Assembly (NCBI GenBank): GCA_027728145.1
Contig: JAQBZV010000052.1
Coordinates: 1 to 7,099, forward strand
Origin: Actinomycetota bacterium
Lineage (GTDB): Bacteria > Actinomycetota > Actinomycetes > Actinomycetales > Microbacteriaceae
Reading direction: 5' to 3'
DNA: 7,099 bases
In this document: positions 6,617 to 7,099 of the stretch, one piece after another
Position numbering within the stretch: position 1 is the stretch's first letter
Layout: each line of letters begins with the position of its first letter
Position numbers and translations under genes: made by a program
The notes under the pieces: generated by a model
Database searches by the model: none
Seen by the model: the letters and a program-made list of their open reading frames with translations, nothing else
What the model was told of the DNA's origin: nothing

Positions 6617-7099
6617 GCACTCTTTCGCGCCATCCACGTCACCTGCTGGGACAGCACCTGGTCGGCTTCACCGATCTCGAAGGTTGCCTCCACAAACTCA
6701 CCCCCCAGGGCCCGGGGCAGCCAGAGGGCTGCGTCAGACCACATTCGATCTAGTGGTAACTCATCAGTCGCCCACCAGGTGGGAGCAATCTCTTCGCTTG
6801 AACGTGGCTCTCCGCTCCAGTCCCGCACAACAAAAGCGTGGGAGCGCTGAGAGAGCTCTGGTCTCCCGACAAACGGGTAAGTGATGCGCGCAAGGGGGAC
6901 AAGGTTCTCGGGAGACAGAGCGAGCCCCACTTCTTCACGAACCTCGCGCACGGCTGTGGCCAGCGGGGTTTCTCCAGGTTCCTGCTTACCACCGGGTCCC
7001 ACAACTTTTCCCACTCCCAGACCCGTCAACTTTTCACCCAACAGGACCTCATCACCGTCGGTCCCTGCTCGAATGATATAGACGACGGAGACCTCAAAC
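6613..7099 (-). CDS. MTH1-like NUDIX hydrolase, 5' end beyond the right edge
   Basis: Probably hydrolyses oxidised or otherwise altered purine nucleoside triphosphates to monophosphates, keeping them out of DNA. The frame is open to the window edge, and the translation upstream of an internal TTG (7041) reads FEVSVVYIIRAG then DEVLLGEK, the first strands of a NUDIX fold. That TTG is therefore not the start, and only a few residues are likely missing. The NUDIX box fits G-x5-E-x7-REUxEExGU exactly (6922-6990: GGKQEPGE, then REVREEVGL). The later segment WWATDELPLDRMWSDAALWLP matches human MTH1 (NUDT1), where WF, IP, DMWPDD and WFP line the purine pocket, rather than classical MutT. The second MTH1 pocket aspartate (D120) is alanine here. 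Its stop overlaps that of the convergent nuclease gene. Confidence 0.9.
   Translation of the reverse strand, partial: FEVSVVYIIRAGTDGDEVLLGEKLTGLGVGKVVGPGGKQEPGETPLATAVREVREEVGLALSPENLVPLARITYPFVGRPELSQRSHAFVVRDWSGEPRSSEEIAPTWWATDELPLDRMWSDAALWLPRALGGEFVEATFEIGEADQVLSQQVTWMARKSA

Noticed and set aside
6324..6884. A 186-codon plus-strand open frame crossing the nuclease end into the NUDIX gene; considered as a frameshifted helicase continuation
   Set aside because: Its translation is rich in Ser, Thr, Pro and Arg, with no Walker or helicase motif, and it is antisense to a clean NUDIX hydrolase past 6616.
7039..7041. TTG as the start codon of the NUDIX gene
   Set aside because: The frame stays open to the window edge and the upstream residues encode the first strands of the NUDIX fold, so the gene starts outside the window.

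Overview
The window looks like the chromosome of a high-GC Gram-positive bacterium, most likely an actinobacterium near Microbacteriaceae. The evidence is the actinobacterial form of PNPase (motif [16 protein letters not shown] motif GPKGK), an actinobacterial aspartase (PADAYWGIHTARA near the N-terminus), a mycoredoxin-type glutaredoxin with a WCGDC active site, and a RecB-like nuclease of the TM0106 family. GC content is high but not extreme by eye. The taxonomy is an inference from protein style, not from a marker search.

Layout. Left third, minus strand: pnp (polynucleotide phosphorylase, cut by the left edge), preceded by a 311-base gap with a clear stem-loop terminator, then rpsO (ribosomal protein S15). 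This rpsO-pnp order is the classical one. The rpsO leader can fold into short adjoining helices just upstream of its ribosome binding site. Middle, minus strand: aspA (aspartate ammonia-lyase), whose start is uncertain. Diverging from it on the plus strand are a small glutaredoxin and, 35 bases later, a 551-residue nuclease. The nuclease seems to be leaderless: a TAGGCT -10-like box ends 7 bases before its ATG. Right end, minus strand: an MTH1-like NUDIX hydrolase cut by the right edge. Its stop codon overlaps the nuclease stop in a shared CTAG.

How the genes relate. rpsO and pnp belong to translation and RNA turnover. aspA links aspartate to fumarate and ammonia. The glutaredoxin, nuclease and NUDIX protein could loosely be grouped as thiol-redox, DNA processing and nucleotide-pool cleaning, but nothing beyond proximity ties them together. 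The window is mostly core genome: I see no mobile element, CRISPR array, tRNA or rRNA. The most unusual item is the TM0106-family nuclease. It has an iron-sulfur-type four-cysteine RecB/Cas4-like domain plus a DEDD exonuclease-like domain, but lacks the C-terminal helicase that I recall as usual in actinobacterial relatives. I did not find a convincing new multi-gene system.
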